64,000 nt of DNA, taken from Humibacter ginsenosidimutans (GTDB lineage Bacteria > Actinomycetota > Actinomycetes > Actinomycetales > Microbacteriaceae). This document shows, in pieces, positions 53,413-63,937 of this stretch. Under the pieces are notes generated by a model. That model saw only the letters and a list, made by a program, of their open reading frames with translations. It was not told the origin of the DNA and searched no databases. The stretch covers positions 2,480,001-2,544,000 of the forward strand of contig NZ_CP042305.1 in the NCBI RefSeq assembly GCF_007859675.1. The letters are read 5' to 3'. Both the position numbers and the translations under genes were made by a program. The first letter of the stretch is position 1. Each line of letters begins with the position of its first letter.

Positions 53413-54801
53413 CCGATCCCGTCCGGCGGCGTGTGGCGGGCGTTGCGGCATCCCGCTCGCCCGTCGACTCGAGACCCGGCTGCTCGCGCGCGGCGAGCGC
53501 CCGCTTGATGCGCCAGGCCGCGAAGATCGCGACAGCGCTCACCGCGAGATGGATGCCGAGGAACACGTCGGCAAGGCCGGCGCCGAGCAGCACGCCGGCC
53601 ACCAGCGGACCCGCCGCCGAGAACGCGGTCTGCAGAGCCGCGATCGTGCCGAGCGTCTGCCCGACCATGCCCTTCGGCGCAAGGGATGCCGTGAGCGGGT
53701 TGAGCACGGGACTGTAGATGGTCTCGCCGACAGCGAAGACGCCGAACGTCATCACGAACAGCGCCGAGGCGATGCCCGGCATGAACTGAGCGGACGAGAG
53801 GATGATCCACCCCACGACCCAGATGCCGCCGACCGCCATGAGCAGGGTCGGTGCCGCGGTCTTGGCCGTGAGCCGCACCACGATCACCTGCAGCACCACG
53901 ATCACGATGCAGTTGACAGCGGCCGCGAGCCCGATGGCCGACGGGTCGACGTGCAGCACCGTGATGCCGTAGGCCGGCAGACCGGACTCGAACTGGGCGT
54001 AGAAGCCGAGGGCGAGCACGATGGTGACGACGGCGGTCCAGCGCATCGCGGGCTCAGCGAAGATGGCGCGCAGCGCTCCTCCGCGATGACGCGATGAGGC
54101 GGATGCCGGCTGGTCGATCACGGCGATCGCTCCGGTCTCCGCATCCAGGCCGCCGAAGTTCTCGGCGTCGGATGGCGTCGTGTGGTCGTCGGCGTCGGCC
54201 TGCGCGAACGCCGCGGTGACGGCATCCATGGTTCCGGCGAACGCGCGCCCGGCAGGCAGCCCGCCCGCGAGCGCGATGAGCGCCGAGGACAGCACGAATC
54301 CGCCGGCCGCCATGAGGAAGCCGACGTTGAGTCCGTCTGCGCGGTTCAGGTCGACGACGAGGCCGGCGAGGAATGCGCCCGCCGCCATGCCGAGCGACTC
54401 TCCCGTGAACTTGTAGGCGAAGATCTTGCGGCGGTCGCTGCCCGACGACCAACGCAGGGCGAGCACCTGCTTGGCGGGCACGGCGGCGGAGAGGCCGAGG
54501 CCGAACACGAGCATCCCGGCGAGGAAGAGGGTCGGAGAACCCACGAACACCAGGGATCCGACAGCAGCGGCACCGAGCAGCTGCGAGAGCACGACGACGT
54601 AGACCGGGTTGAAGCGGTCCGCGAGGCGACCCGCGAGGGGGCGGCCACAAGCGCGCCGACGGAGAACAGCGACGACGCGCTCGCAGCGACGAGCGCGCCC
54701 CAGCCTCTGGTGTCGGCGGCGTACGCGTATTGATAGGGCAGCACGGCTCCCCAGCCGAGCGAGCCGATGGCGGATGCGAGCACGAGCAGTTTCGCGCGCA
54801 T
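53348..54801 (-). pseudogene. MFS transporter with a single-base frameshift
   Basis: The N-terminal part (start 54801, MRAKLLVLASAIGSLGWG, after a strong GGGAGGTG) reads to SLFSVGALVAAP. The rest, continuing PLAGRLADRFNPVYVVVLSQ to the end at 53348, is in another frame. One extra G in the run of five G at 54638-54642 would restore a continuous MFS protein of about 480 residues with 12 helices. This is either a true inactivating or phase-variable slip, or a homopolymer sequencing error. It is divergent from a MarR gene. Confidence 0.8.
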
Positions 54802-54829
54802 GATGACACCTCCCCAGGTGGTTGCGGTT

Positions 54830-54901
54830 CGAACACGTGCCCGTTCCGGACACCTGCGCCCGCCCGGCCGGCTGCGAACGTCCGGAACGGGCACGTGTTC
54901 G
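54830..54901. repeat. 22-base perfect inverted repeat in divergent spacer
   Basis: Arms 54830-54851 and 54880-54901 are exact complements; the arm starts CGAACACGTGCCCGTTCCGG and closes with AC. The CCCGTTCCGGAC core is shared with 22208-22283. It lies inside the leader or promoter region of the MFS gene. Confidence 0.85.
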
Positions 54902-54956
54902 GGGCGACGAGGGCGGCGTGGGCACAGTTGGTGATCGAAGTGTTCGAGCCTGAACT

Positions 54957-54970
54957 TTTCGACATCGAAA
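54957..54970. promoter_or_regulatory. probable MarR operator
   Basis: TTTCGA-CA-TCGAAA (54957-54970), with perfect 6-base arms in an AT-rich island 37-50 bases before the MarR start. Confidence 0.6.
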
Positions 54971-55006
54971 TATTAGCAACCAAAACCTGAGTGAGAGAAT
55001 TCCCTC

Positions 55007-55513
55007 ATGGCCAGACGCACCCCGAGCGCACCCGAGCTGCACAGGCAGGCCGTCGCGGCCTATGTCGCGGCGGGCGGCGAGGAGTCGGTGCAGAGGGTGA
55101 TCACCGCGGTGGCGAGCCTGAGCAAGAAACTCGACCAGTGGTACGCCAGGCAGCTCGCCGACCTCGACATCGCCTCGGGAGAGTGGGCGGTGATCGCAGC
55201 CCTCGCCAAGTCGGGCCAACCCCTCACGCCGAGCCAGCTCGCCGATCAGACGAACGTGGCGCCGTCATCCATGACCCATCGGCTCGACAAGCTCGCGGAG
55301 CGAGGCCTCATCGAACGCGCGCCGGACACCGAGAACCGCACTCGGGTCTACGTGGCGCTCACCGAAGACGGCTGGCAGCTCTTCAGCCTGGCGATCCGCG
55401 GCTCCGACGTCGTGGAGTCCGACGTGCTGCAAGACCTCAGCGACGCGGAGCGCGGCGAGCTCGCACGCCTGCTCGAGGTGGTCATCGCGCGCCTGGACGA
55501 CATCGACGCGTAG
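55007..55513 (+). CDS. MarR-family regulator
   Basis: A 168-residue protein. The winged HTH is LTPSQLADQTNVAPSSMTHR (about 73-92), followed by LAERGLIERAPDTENRTRVYVALT; long dimer helices lie on both sides. The ATG at 55007 gives a basic N terminus (MARRTPSAPELHR). It is divergent from the frameshifted MFS gene and probably controls it through TTTCGACATCGAAA. A 15-base dyad follows its stop. Confidence 0.85.
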   Translation: MARRTPSAPELHRQAVAAYVAAGGEESVQRVITAVASLSKKLDQWYARQLADLDIASGEWAVIAALAKSGQPLTPSQLADQTNVAPSSMTHRLDKLAERGLIERAPDTENRTRVYVALTEDGWQLFSLAIRGSDVVESDVLQDLSDAERGELARLLEVVIARLDDIDA

Positions 55514-55538
55514 CGACTCTCCCGGAATTCGCGACGCG

Positions 55539-55597
55539 GTGCAGGATATGCGGGCATCCGAACCCCTCTCCGTCGCAGGCATCCGCATATCCTGCAC
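55539..55597. repeat. 15-base perfect inverted repeat with GTGCAGGATATGCGG arms
   Basis: Arms 55539-55553 and 55583-55597 around 29 bases, between convergent MarR and MFS genes. It shares the TGCAGGATAT arm core with 1788-1844, 54 kb away. Confidence 0.8.
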
Positions 55598-55663
55598 GGC
55601 ACCAGATCACTGAGACTCTGGCGCGGCTCGTGCGCGGGAGTGACATCGCCGGCGACGAGGCCG

Positions 55664-57136
55664 TTACGCTCCCGAGCCAGTCTTGTCCTGGCCACGCGGC
55701 CAGGTGGGAGCGCAGGTCACGGCGAGCGCCGTGAGCGCGACGCCGAGTGCGATCAGCAGAATCCAGAGCGGGCGGCCCGCGGTCTCGAGCGCGCCCGCCG
55801 GCGACGCTACGGCGAGCGACGGCGCCAGCACGGCACCGGCGATGGCCGCGCCCAGCGCCGTTCCCGTCTGCCGCCCTGTGGATGCCAGTGCCGCGGCCAG
55901 CCCCGCTCTCTCCGACGGAACCCCCGCGACGGCCGTGTTGCTGATGGGCGGATTGACGAATCCCAGAAACACTCCGATCGCGATGAGCGGGAGCACGAGC
56001 AGCCACTCTGCTGTGCCGCCCGGGATGACGAGCAGCGCGACGCCGGCCACGATCAGGGCCAGGCCCGCGACGACGAGCGGCGTGCGCGCCCCGCGGCGTG
56101 CGGTGACCCTTCCGGCCGACGGCGACAAGACGAGCACGAGCACCCCGATCGGCACCAGACCCAGTCCCGCCTGCCACGGCGAGAGCATGAGCCCCTCTTG
56201 CAGGTAGATCGTCGCCGTGAAGAGGAAGACCTGGAACGCGCACAGGGCGACGACCGCCATGGCGACAGCGCCCACGAAGTGTCGGCTGTGAACGAGCTCG
56301 GGATCGAGCAACGGATGGCTGCTCGTGCGCGAGACGATCACGAGGGCTGCCAGGCTCGCGACGGCGAGTACGACGGCGACCAGGATCAGCGGGGACGTCC
56401 AGCCGAGGGATCCGGCCTCCATCAGCGCGAAGACGACGCTCGCCAGCAGCACCGCGAGCGATGCGGTGCTCGCGATGTCGAGAGGGCGCGGGCGGCCCGA
56501 CCGCATGCGGGGGAGGACCCGTGCGGCCGCCACCAGTGCGAGCACGACGACCGGGAGGTTCACGGCGAAGACGGCCCGCCAGCCGAACTCACCGATCAAG
56601 GCACCGCCCACGACCGGTCCGAGGGCCAACGCCAGCCCGCTCATGGAGCCGAAGACTCCGATCGCGCGCGCCCGTCTCGCCGGATCGGGAAAGGCATCGC
56701 GCACGATGGCAAGGGCCGGCGGGTTGAGCATGGTTCCGCCGACGGCTTGCAGAACGCGCGCGGCCACCAGCCATCCCACGGTGGGCGCCAGAGCGCAGGC
56801 GAGCGATCCAGCACCGAAGACGGCGAGCCCGATCAGGAAGACCCTGCGCCGGCCGAATCGATCGGCGATCGCGCCGGAAGGCACGAGCAGGGCGGCCATG
56901 ACCAGCGCGTATGCGCCGACGGTCCACGCCAGATCCGACGCAGGTGCGTCGAAGTCCGTGCGCAGCGCAGGGAGCGCGATGTTCACGATGGAGAGGTCCA
57001 TCACGACGATCACCATGCTCACGCAGCACACGGCGAGGATCAGACCCGGTCGTCTCGGGGCGGATGCGGTGGATGCCTCGGGCGCCGACGCACGATCGGC
57101 CTCGTGCCTGCGACGCTCTTCCATGGAGGATGTCAT
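55664..57136 (-). CDS. DHA2-family MFS transporter
   Basis: A 490-residue protein with about 14 hydrophobic segments. VCCVSMVIVVMDLSIVNIAL (about 36-55), AWTVGAYALVMAALLVPSGA, ADRFGRRRVFLIGLAVFGAG and LQAVGGTMLNPPALAIVRDA are family motifs. Divergent from a MerR gene with only 23 bases between the starts, so control by MerR at a shared promoter is likely. Starts at 57136 and 57124 are both possible; neither has a clear ribosome binding site. Confidence 0.86.
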   Translation of the reverse strand: MTSSMEERRRHEADRASAPEASTASAPRRPGLILAVCCVSMVIVVMDLSIVNIALPALRTDFDAPASDLAWTVGAYALVMAALLVPSGAIADRFGRRRVFLIGLAVFGAGSLACALAPTVGWLVAARVLQAVGGTMLNPPALAIVRDAFPDPARRARAIGVFGSMSGLALALGPVVGGALIGEFGWRAVFAVNLPVVVLALVAAARVLPRMRSGRPRPLDIASTASLAVLLASVVFALMEAGSLGWTSPLILVAVVLAVASLAALVIVSRTSSHPLLDPELVHSRHFVGAVAMAVVALCAFQVFLFTATIYLQEGLMLSPWQAGLGLVPIGVLVLVLSPSAGRVTARRGARTPLVVAGLALIVAGVALLVIPGGTAEWLLVLPLIAIGVFLGFVNPPISNTAVAGVPSERAGLAAALASTGRQTGTALGAAIAGAVLAPSLAVASPAGALETAGRPLWILLIALGVALTALAVTCAPTWPRGQDKTGSGA

Positions 57137-57159
57137 GTGCCGAACGTAGGATTTAGAGC

Positions 57160-57615
57160 GTGCTCGAAGTCAAGCCGCGTCCCCTCATCCCGCTCGACGA
57201 GCCCGTGCCCGCCGGCGGAGTCACCATCGCCGAGGCGTCACGTCGCACCGGCGTAACCGAACACACTCTGCGGTACTACGAACGATCCGGGCTGGTGGTG
57301 AGTCCGGTCGACCGCACCTCGGGAGGCCGTCGGCGATATCGGGACCTCGACCTGAAGTGGATCGTGATCTGCACCAAGCTGCGGGCGACCGGGATGCCGA
57401 TTCGCGGCATCCGTCGGTACGCCGAGTTGGTGGCCGCCGGGCCCGGCAACGAGGTGGAACGTCTCGAGTTGCTCGAGGCCCACCGTGCCGAGGTGCTCGC
57501 CCGGCTGGCGGAGGTGCAGGAGAACCTGGCGCTCATCGACCACAAGATCGACGTGTACCGCGGCAGCCTGGAGGCCGGGGAGGCCGACGGGCTGTGGGCG
57601 CCCCGTCGCTCCTGA
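57160..57615 (+). CDS. MerR-family regulator
   Basis: A 151-residue protein. The HTH is VTIAEASRRTGVTEHTLRYY (about 21-40) with wing ERSGLVVSPVDRTSGGRRRY, then the usual dimer helix (VERLELLEAHRAEVLARLAE). No metal-binding cysteines in the C terminus, so it is probably not a metal sensor. Closest in pattern to stress/drug MerR proteins beside exporters. The GTG at 57160 is the first start; a GTG about 40 bases later is possible. Confidence 0.85.
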   Translation: MLEVKPRPLIPLDEPVPAGGVTIAEASRRTGVTEHTLRYYERSGLVVSPVDRTSGGRRRYRDLDLKWIVICTKLRATGMPIRGIRRYAELVAAGPGNEVERLELLEAHRAEVLARLAEVQENLALIDHKIDVYRGSLEAGEADGLWAPRRS

Positions 57616-57647
57616 CTCGGCGGCCACCACCGCACGCTGCGGCTGGT

Positions 57648-57707
57648 CTCGGCACTCACGTGCTCGGCGCTCACATGCTCGGCCCTCACGCCCTCGGTGT
57701 TCGCGCC
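57648..57707. repeat. 15-base tandem repeat, four units
   Basis: CTCGGCACTCACGTG, CTCGGCGCTCACATG, CTCGGCCCTCACGCC and CTCGGTGTTCGCGCC follow each other without spacers from 57648. Divisible by three, but no credible reading frame contains them. Confidence 0.75.
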
Positions 57708-57732
57708 CGACAACAGGCATGATCACGCTCTC

Positions 57733-57769
57733 CGCGCGGGGACAGGCAAGAGTTGCCTGCCCCCGCGCG
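57733..57769. terminator. 17-base hairpin between merR and clpB
   Basis: Arms 57733-57749 and 57753-57769 pair at 16 of 17 positions around a 3-base loop (arm CGCGCGGGGACAGGCAA). Suits both convergent genes. Confidence 0.8.
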
Positions 57770-57800
57770 TTCCGCCTGCCTCAGCTCGCATGAACGGCCG

Positions 57801-59957
<2,157 letters not shown>

Positions 59958-60040
59958 CGGTGTCTTGTCCTTTCCCACGGTGGCGCGGCACCCGAGAGCG
60001 TGCGACGACGAAGGCCGAACACGCGAGAGGATGCCTGATC

Positions 60041-60067
60041 AAAGTTGAGTCTACATAGCTCAACTTT
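60041..60067 (-). promoter_or_regulatory. HAIR-like HspR operator upstream of clpB
   Basis: AAAGTTGAG (60041-60049) and CTCAACTTT (60059-60067). Within it, TTGAGT-N7-GCTCAA fits the HspR HAIR consensus CTTGAGT-N7-ACTCAAG closely. About 85-110 bases before the clpB ATG. Confidence 0.75.
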
Positions 60068-60087
60068 CACGGCGGTAGTGGTATTCC
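60062..60087 (-). promoter_or_regulatory. SigH-type heat/oxidative stress promoter of clpB
   Basis: On the minus strand GGAATA (60082-60087) is followed after 17 bases by GTT (60062-60064), the actinobacterial SigH pattern, overlapping the HAIR dyad. Dual SigH/HspR control is known for mycobacterial clpB. Confidence 0.55.
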
Positions 60088-60144
60088 GAGATCGGCTGCA
60101 TTTCACACGGCTCTTCGTGGGATCACGCGCCTAGGCTCCGACGG

Positions 60145-60747
60145 GTGCTGATCTGGATCAACGGCGCCTTCGGCGCAGGCAAGACCCACACCGCGTTCGA
60201 GTTGCACAGGCGGCTTCCCAACGCTCACGTGACCGACCCTGAGCTGCTCGGCTTCGCGCTGCAGCGCATGCTTCCACCGAGTACGCGGAGCGACTTCCAA
60301 GACCTTCCGCAGTGGCGGTCGTCGGTGATCGACACCCTGCAGCAGGCGGAGGCCGCACACGACGGGCCGGTGCTCGTGCCGATGACGATCGTGCGCGACG
60401 AGTACTTCGACGAGATCATCGGCGGACTGCGCTCACGGGGCGTCGATGTGCGCCACTATGCGCTGATCGCCAGCCCTCAGACTCTCCGCCGCAGACTCAG
60501 CACACGCATCGCGTTCCTGCGCACCGGTCTCCGAGCCGAGACCTGGGCCGTGCAGCAGATCCCGCGCTGCGTCGCCGCGCTGTCGCGGGACCGCTACGCC
60601 ACGCACGTGCCGACCGACGACAGGTCCACCGACGAGGTCGTCGAGCACATCGCACACGACGCGGGGCTCACCCTGGCGAAGCCGCGGCTCGCGCCGTGGC
60701 GGTATCAGCTGCGCAGGCTGAAGGTCGGCGTGCAGCACATCCGTTGA
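60145..60747 (+). CDS. TmrB-like P-loop ATP-binding protein
   Basis: A 200-residue protein. The opening MLIWINGAFGAGKTHTAFEL contains a Walker A (7-14) and resembles TmrB, the tunicamycin-resistance ATPase. VLVPMTIVRDEYFDEII and LRRRLSTRIAF follow, as in small P-loop kinases. The substrate is unknown; resistance to a nucleoside antibiotic is one possibility. The GTG at 60145 has no ribosome binding site and may be leaderless. Divergent from clpB. Confidence 0.75.
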   Translation: MLIWINGAFGAGKTHTAFELHRRLPNAHVTDPELLGFALQRMLPPSTRSDFQDLPQWRSSVIDTLQQAEAAHDGPVLVPMTIVRDEYFDEIIGGLRSRGVDVRHYALIASPQTLRRRLSTRIAFLRTGLRAETWAVQQIPRCVAALSRDRYATHVPTDDRSTDEVVEHIAHDAGLTLAKPRLAPWRYQLRRLKVGVQHIR

Positions 60748-60798
60748 CGATGCACTCGCACGTCCCTCACCGTCGGTGGCCGGTCCTAGCCTGACGAC

Positions 60799-61713
60799 AT
60801 GGCGACACCGAACGCGGAGCACCTTGCGTGGGCGGTCTCCGTGCTCGGCGCCGAGACCGCTGCCGACGTCAGAGGTCTGCGCGACGGCGGCGCGCCGTGG
60901 CTGATCAACGCGAACCGGACGTCCGACGGCCGAACGGTTCGGGCGGTCCTGCGCGTCACGGCGGCGGGGCCGGGGGAGGATGCTCCGCCCACGGCGCGCG
61001 AGCACGCGGGCATGAACGCCGCCGCGAGCGCAGGCATCCCGGTGCCGCAGGTGCTCGGTGAGCACGTGGTCGACGGCTCCGCGCTGCTGCTGATCGAATA
61101 TCTGCCGGGGAGCAGCGCGCAGCCGATGCGCGCCGATGCGGCACGCCTTCGCACGCTCGGTGCGACGGCCGCTGCGATCTTCCGGGCGACGCCGAGCCCA
61201 GCCGCGGCTGCGCTGATGCCTGCCGTCGAGCATCCGATTCCCTCGGTCGATTTCGCGGCGTTGCGCGCGCAGGCAGACCCGCAGCCGCTGCTCGTCGAGG
61301 CGGAGGGGCGTGTCTCCGAGCTGACCGTGGCCGACCCCGTCGGCTTCGTGCACGGCGATCTGTGGTCGGGAAACACGCTGTGGGAAGTCGGCGACCTGCG
61401 GGCGGTGCTCGACTGGGACTGCGCCGGCGTCGGCGCAGCGGGCGTCGACCTGGGATCGCTGCGCTGCGACGCCGCCATGTGCTTCGGCGGCGACGCCGCT
61501 GACGAGGTGCTCGCCGGATGGGAGTCCGCAGCGGGTCGCGCTGCCGACTCCGTCGCGTACTGGGACGTCGTCGCCGCGCTGAGCACCCCGCCCGACATCG
61601 CGTGGTTCGCACCCGCCATCGCGGGCATGACCGAACGGCCGGACCTGACGGCATCCATGCTGCGCGAGCGACGCGACGCCTTTCTCGCGGATGCCCTGCG
61701 CCGGCTCGGCTGA
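60799..61713 (+). CDS. aminoglycoside phosphotransferase-type kinase
   Basis: A 304-residue protein of the APH/choline kinase fold. The catalytic loop is VHGDLWSGN (His185, Asp187), followed by AVLDWDCAGVGAAGVDLGSL with the metal-binding DWD. LLLIEYLPGS is the hinge strand. It phosphorylates a hydroxyl of a small molecule; antibiotic resistance cannot be assumed, and fructosamine kinase relatives share these motifs. It follows the TmrB-like gene by 51 bases. Confidence 0.82.
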   Translation: MATPNAEHLAWAVSVLGAETAADVRGLRDGGAPWLINANRTSDGRTVRAVLRVTAAGPGEDAPPTAREHAGMNAAASAGIPVPQVLGEHVVDGSALLLIEYLPGSSAQPMRADAARLRTLGATAAAIFRATPSPAAAALMPAVEHPIPSVDFAALRAQADPQPLLVEAEGRVSELTVADPVGFVHGDLWSGNTLWEVGDLRAVLDWDCAGVGAAGVDLGSLRCDAAMCFGGDAADEVLAGWESAAGRAADSVAYWDVVAALSTPPDIAWFAPAIAGMTERPDLTASMLRERRDAFLADALRRLG

Positions 61714-61757
61714 CACCGTCAGTCGCGGGACCGGGGCCCGAAATGTCTTCCTTCGTT

Positions 61758-61775
61758 CCTATGAACTCTCATAGG
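61758..61775. promoter_or_regulatory. palindrome CCTATGA-ACTC-TCATAGG
   Basis: Perfect 7-base arms with a 4-base centre (61758-61775), 9 bases before the next GTG start. Probably an operator; it also overlaps two in-frame ATG codons, which argues against those as starts. Confidence 0.6.
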
Positions 61776-61784
61776 ATTGCACGA

Positions 61785-62366
61785 GTGCTGAGCCTCAGGT
61801 TTCCCCGAGACCTCGTCATGATCGGTGCGATCTTCGGTGTCGCCGCGTTCGCCTGGGCCGGCTGGGCCCAGGAGGGACCACCCTCGCTCGCCTGGTCGAT
61901 CGTGCTCGGCGTGCTCTCGCTCCTCGGTCTCGCCGTTGCCGGGCTGTCCATCCCGCTCGCCGTTCGCAACTGGCGCACAGGTTCCGCGATCTCGCCGAGG
62001 AAACGCGCCTTCCGCGTCTACACGATCGTCGTGTGGATCGAGGTGGTGCTCGCGGCCGCCGGGGGCATCCTGTTGCCGATCAGCGGCGACGAGCAGCTCG
62101 TCGCGCCGTTCATCATGCTCATCGTCGCCGTGCACTTCTTCTTTCTGGCGCCCGTGTTCGGGCAGCCGATCCTGCACGTCACCGGCGGGTTGCTCGTGAT
62201 CGTCGCCGTGGTGTCGGCATTCGTGCCGACGGCGACGGCGGCGCACAGCTTCTGGTGCGGCATCCTCGGCGCTCCCGTCTTTCTCGTGGTCGGCGTGTGG
62301 TGCTTCGTCGTCGGCCGGCGCGAGTTCAAGCGGGCCTCTGCCGCCGCCGCAGGGGCAACTGGCTGA
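61785..62366 (+). CDS. six-helix membrane protein, unknown function
   Basis: A 193-residue protein, hydrophobic segments near 8-24, 29-50, 75-93, 98-118, 122-141 and 150-172, with an ISPRKRAFRVYT cytoplasmic loop between helices 2 and 3. No family recognised with confidence. The GTG at 61785 is chosen because AGGA lies 7-10 bases upstream and the earlier ATGs at 61743 and 61761 precede or overlap the palindrome. The stop is 24 bases from the convergent phosphoribosyltransferase stop. Confidence 0.6.
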   Translation: MLSLRFPRDLVMIGAIFGVAAFAWAGWAQEGPPSLAWSIVLGVLSLLGLAVAGLSIPLAVRNWRTGSAISPRKRAFRVYTIVVWIEVVLAAAGGILLPISGDEQLVAPFIMLIVAVHFFFLAPVFGQPILHVTGGLLVIVAVVSAFVPTATAAHSFWCGILGAPVFLVVGVWCFVVGRREFKRASAAAAGATG

Positions 62367-62390
62367 GACACGCCCGGGAAGACGGTGCCG

Positions 62391-62885
62391 TCAGCGGGCG
62401 TCCTCGTCGACGACGGTGCCCTTCCACGACCAGGGGAAGTTGATCCACAGCCCCGTCTCCCGCCAGGAGAAGTCGGGCTTCGCGATGGAACCCGGCTTGG
62501 TGTAGATCGTCGCCGAGCGCACCTCGGCGCCGCGCTCGCGCAGCAGCCCGACGGCGAGCGCGAGCGTGCGGCCGCTGTCGGCGACGTCGTCGACGAGCAA
62601 CACGCGCCGCCCGACCAACGAGTCGAAGTCGAGTTCGGGAGAGAGCACGGTCGGGGCGTCCAGCACCTCGCCGATGCCGGTGTAGAACTCGATGTTGAGC
62701 GCGCCGCAGTTCTTCACGCCGAGGCCGTAGGCCACGGCTCCGGCGGGGAGCAGGCCGCCGCGTGCGATGGCGACGACGATCTCGGGGTCGAAGCCCGCGG
62801 CGAGGATGTCTCGCGCCAGGTCTCTGCACGCCTCGCCGAAGGCATCCCACGTCAGCGTCTCGCGCTCGGTCGACACCTCGCCCAT
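62391..62885 (-). CDS. purine-type phosphoribosyltransferase (Gpt/xanthine-like)
   Basis: A 164-residue type I PRTase. The PRPP-binding motif VLLVDDVADSGRT lies at about 93-105, VAIARGGLLPAG (about 38-49) forms the loop before it, and GSIAKPDFSW with WINFPW resemble xanthine-guanine enzymes. It would salvage a purine base with PRPP. The ATG at 62885 has GGGGGAGGG just upstream. Confidence 0.85.
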   Translation of the reverse strand: MGEVSTERETLTWDAFGEACRDLARDILAAGFDPEIVVAIARGGLLPAGAVAYGLGVKNCGALNIEFYTGIGEVLDAPTVLSPELDFDSLVGRRVLLVDDVADSGRTLALAVGLLRERGAEVRSATIYTKPGSIAKPDFSWRETGLWINFPWSWKGTVVDEDAR

Positions 62886-62953
62886 GGACCCTCCCCCGTT
62901 CGCCGGACAGGTTCAGCGTAGGCCGTGCGGCCGTGTCGCCCACGGCGCGTCGA

Positions 62954-63463
62954 TCACTCGAGGGTCAGGTCGACCTGGATCTCGCTCGCCAGTCGTTCGA
63001 GGTCGGCGATCGCGGCCCCGAGGTCGGCACCCTCCGGCGCCCGCGCGGTGATGGATGCCTCGAACAGCATCCCGCCCGCCATCGGCGCCTCACGCGTCTG
63101 GCTCGAGAACACGTCGATCGTCAACGAGTGACCGCTCAGGATGCCCGTGATGTCGCGCACGATGCCGGGGCGATCGTCGCCGAGCACGCTGAACGTGATG
63201 CGCCGGCCGAGACGGACGTCCGTCTGGTCACCGCTGCCGTGCACCGTGACCCGCAGCAGGCCGTCGAGGCTCTCGAGCGCCGTGCGCAACTCGTCGAGCT
63301 GCGCGTCGGGCACCGAGACGAGCACGATGCCGGCGAACGCACCGGCGAGTTCGGCGAGTTCGCTGGTCTCCCAGTTGCCGCCGTGAGTGCTGACCGCGTC
63401 GGCCAGGGATTGCACGAGTCCGGCGCGATCGTCGCCGACGACGGTGAGCACGAGCTTGGCCAT
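62954..63463 (-). CDS. double-ACT-domain regulator, GcvR-like
   Basis: A 169-residue protein with two ACT domains: MAKLVLTVVGDDRAGLVQSL (1-20) and RITFSVLGDDRPGIVRDITG (about 88-107), each with the D-R-x-G-I/L-V ligand-loop pattern. GcvR-type proteins sense glycine and modulate the glycine cleavage system. The partner GcvA-like regulator is not in the window, so the role is inferred from domains only. Confidence 0.82.
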   Translation of the reverse strand: MAKLVLTVVGDDRAGLVQSLADAVSTHGGNWETSELAELAGAFAGIVLVSVPDAQLDELRTALESLDGLLRVTVHGSGDQTDVRLGRRITFSVLGDDRPGIVRDITGILSGHSLTIDVFSSQTREAPMAGGMLFEASITARAPEGADLGAAIADLERLASEIQVDLTLE

Positions 63464-63500
63464 ACCCCGAGCATAGGTGCGGGGCGAAGGCGGATGTCGA

Positions 63501-63854
63501 TCAGTCGGCGTGCTGCACGATGTTGATCACGTTGCCGTCGGGGTCGCGCACGAAGAACCGGCGAACACCCCACGACTCGGTGCGTAGCGGGAACACGATC
63601 TCGTAGCCTCGACGCTGCGCCTCCTCGAAGGCGGCCTCGACGTCGGGCGTGTGCACGGAGAGCACGGAGTCGACAGGGGCATCCGCGTCTCTCGTCACCA
63701 GTTGCACGTTCGCGCCGGTGGACTCGTGGGTGAACCGGGCGACCCAGCCGAGATTGAACTCCTCGACTTCGAGCCCGAGAAAGTCGGTGTAGAACCCCTT
63801 CGCGGCGTCGATGTCGGAGACCGGAAGGTTGGAGGTGATCTTCGAAGGGTGCAT
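63501..63854 (-). CDS. VOC-superfamily (glyoxalase/bleomycin-resistance fold) protein
   Basis: A 117-residue protein. SNLPVSDIDAAKGFYTDFLG (about 8-27), NVQLVTRD, VHTPDVEAAFEEAQRRG and FFVRDPDGNVINIVQH show the paired beta-alpha-beta VOC repeats; the closing D-P-D-G-N-x-I-x-I is the family signature. Possible metal-dependent dioxygenase, isomerase or drug-binding role; undetermined. It lies 37 bases downstream of the GcvR-like gene on the same strand (that is, 3' to it). Confidence 0.83.
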   Translation of the reverse strand: MHPSKITSNLPVSDIDAAKGFYTDFLGLEVEEFNLGWVARFTHESTGANVQLVTRDADAPVDSVLSVHTPDVEAAFEEAQRRGYEIVFPLRTESWGVRRFFVRDPDGNVINIVQHAD

Positions 63855-63897
63855 ACGGGAGTCTCAGCGCAACAGCGCGAGCGAGTCAAGCGTCGGT

Positions 63898-63933
63898 CGC
63901 GGGTGCCGGCCACCGAAGGGGCCGGCACCCGCG
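63898..63933 (-). terminator. 14-base perfect hairpin after the partial gene
   Basis: CGCGGGTGCCGGCC (63898-63911), 8-base loop, exact complement 63920-63933, five bases past the stop of the partial gene. Confidence 0.8.
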
Positions 63934-63937
63934 AGGC

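Noticed and set aside
60799..61713. Aminoglycoside resistance gene
   Set aside because: Only the fold-level kinase motifs are visible; chromosomal members of this superfamily phosphorylate many substrates.
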